This document shows positions 63,365 through 64,000 of a stretch of DNA of 64,000 nucleotides, one piece after another. The notes under the pieces are model-generated. The model saw nothing but the letters and a program-made list of their open reading frames with translations. It made no database searches and was not told where the DNA came from. The stretch covers positions 45,193-109,192 of the forward strand of contig JACKNU010000009.1 of the NCBI GenBank assembly GCA_024234675.1, given 5' to 3'. The DNA comes from Pseudomonadales bacterium (lineage in GTDB: Bacteria > Pseudomonadota > Gammaproteobacteria > Pseudomonadales > Halieaceae). Each line of letters opens with the position of its first letter. The stretch's first letter is position 1. The position numbers and the translations under genes are program-made.

Positions 63365-63799
63365 CTACAGGTTTGCCTGCGTCCAGCGAACGATGTCTGC
63401 AGCGCTCATGGCCCCCGCCTGGCGGGCGACCTCGCGGCCGCCACGAAACAGGATCAGGGTCGGAATACTGCGTATCTGGTAGCGGCTGGCCACCCCGGGC
63501 GCCGCCTCGGTATCGACCTTGGCCAGGCGCACCCGCGGCTCCAGTGTCGCGGCCGCCTGCTTGAAGGCCGGCGCCATCATCTTGCACGGCCCGCACCATT
63601 CGGCCCAGAAATCCACCAGCACCGGAATATCGTTGCGGGTGACATGCCGCTCGAAAGAGCTGTCAGTAAGTGCCACCGGCTCGGCTGTGAAGAGTGGCTC
63701 GTGACAGCTGCCGCAGCGCGGCCCCGCCGCCAACCTGTCGGCGGGCACGCGATTCACGGCACCACATCGCGGGCACACCAGATGGTGTGACTGCCCCAT
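63365..63799 (-). CDS. trxC: Thioredoxin 2
   Basis: The 144-residue protein has an N-terminal zinc ribbon (Cys9, Cys12, Cys29, Cys32) and a thioredoxin fold with Cys69-Gly-Pro-Cys72 in DFWAEWCGPCKMM and the cis-proline in SIPTLILF. This is the TrxC form, often induced by oxidative stress. ATG at 63799 starts the ribbon (MGQSHHLVCPRC); the longer frame to 63889 is unsupported. The 201 bp beyond it to the window end show no gene. Confidence 0.96.
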   Translation of the reverse strand: MGQSHHLVCPRCGAVNRVPADRLAAGPRCGSCHEPLFTAEPVALTDSSFERHVTRNDIPVLVDFWAEWCGPCKMMAPAFKQAAATLEPRVRLAKVDTEAAPGVASRYQIRSIPTLILFRGGREVARQAGAMSAADIVRWTQANL

Positions 63800-64000
63800 G
63801 CTGTATCCTCCCGTATTGTTATCCCCTACCCCCGCGGCGACTCCCGACCCGCTATTTTTCACGGACCCAATCCACACGCTGCCACGCACATTGCTCGAAC
63901 CTGATTATACCTGTGCCGGGAGACAATTCATGGCAAGCCGCCCGGCACAGTACCAACAGGCATCGATACGCCCAATAACCAATTGATACGGGTACAGGGG

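Noticed and set aside
63930..63986. 18-codon frame at the right edge
   Set aside because: No ribosome site, no homology that I recognise and too short to support.

Overview
The window is GC-rich, densely coded bacterial chromosome from a gammaproteobacterium. Several blocks keep the gene order known from Pseudomonas and relatives: amgK-murU divergent from lptD-surA-pdxA, rsmA-apaG-apaH, cca, tsaD-folB-folK divergent from rpsU-yqeY-dnaG-rpoD, accBC-prmA-dusB-fis-purHD, and trpEGDC next to a Vfr/Crp gene. Codon usage, the Coq7-type ubiquinone hydroxylase, PolB and an FeS photolyase fit a marine aerobe of the Halieaceae/Spongiibacteraceae kind; that placement is inference.

Layout. 1-1476: tail of a probable DUF802 - MotB-like OmpA - DUF2894 operon, possibly a stator-like ion-driven complex. 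1509-4432: hemL, hemB and a secreted CxC protein. 4565-6739: divergent NUDIX hydrolase and ModF-like double ABC ATPase. 6740-7059 is the only gene-free stretch over 300 bp and holds a MITE-like element. 7060-14010 (minus): mrcB (PBP1b), a TPR lipoprotein and an RND efflux pair. 14138-20054 is the most unusual part. It holds a Cache-domain pentameric ligand-gated ion channel behind a short coupled leader ORF, facing a convergent set of exported glutaminase, DcaP-type porin and AI-2E-family transporter. 20222-27524: adenosine kinase, DNA polymerase II, pentapeptide protein, DUF2333, copper chaperone and DsbD. 27737-36058: shikimate, fatty-acid, tRNA-modification, Fis, purine and ubiquinone genes. 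36289-42334: OsmC-like protein, Crp/Vfr, trp operon with a Trp-codon leader peptide, and rpe. 42382-54080: cell-wall recycling, LPS export, pyridoxal, rRNA/tRNA maturation genes and cca, with an orphan Wzm/Wzt exporter inserted between pdxA and rsmA. 54259-61015: folate and t6A genes and the macromolecular synthesis operon. 61059-63799: FeS-type photolyase, PliI-type lysozyme inhibitor and thioredoxin 2. Nothing recognisable was seen in 63800-64000.

A family of short GTAG-headed palindromes (REP-like) occurs at three loci: 4467-4535, 36074-36292 and 54077-54218. The second contains a perfectly periodic 36-bp tandem array. At two loci the GTAG head supplies the stop codon of the adjacent gene. 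No RAYT transposase gene lies in the window. No tRNA, rRNA, CRISPR, prophage or complete insertion sequence was found.
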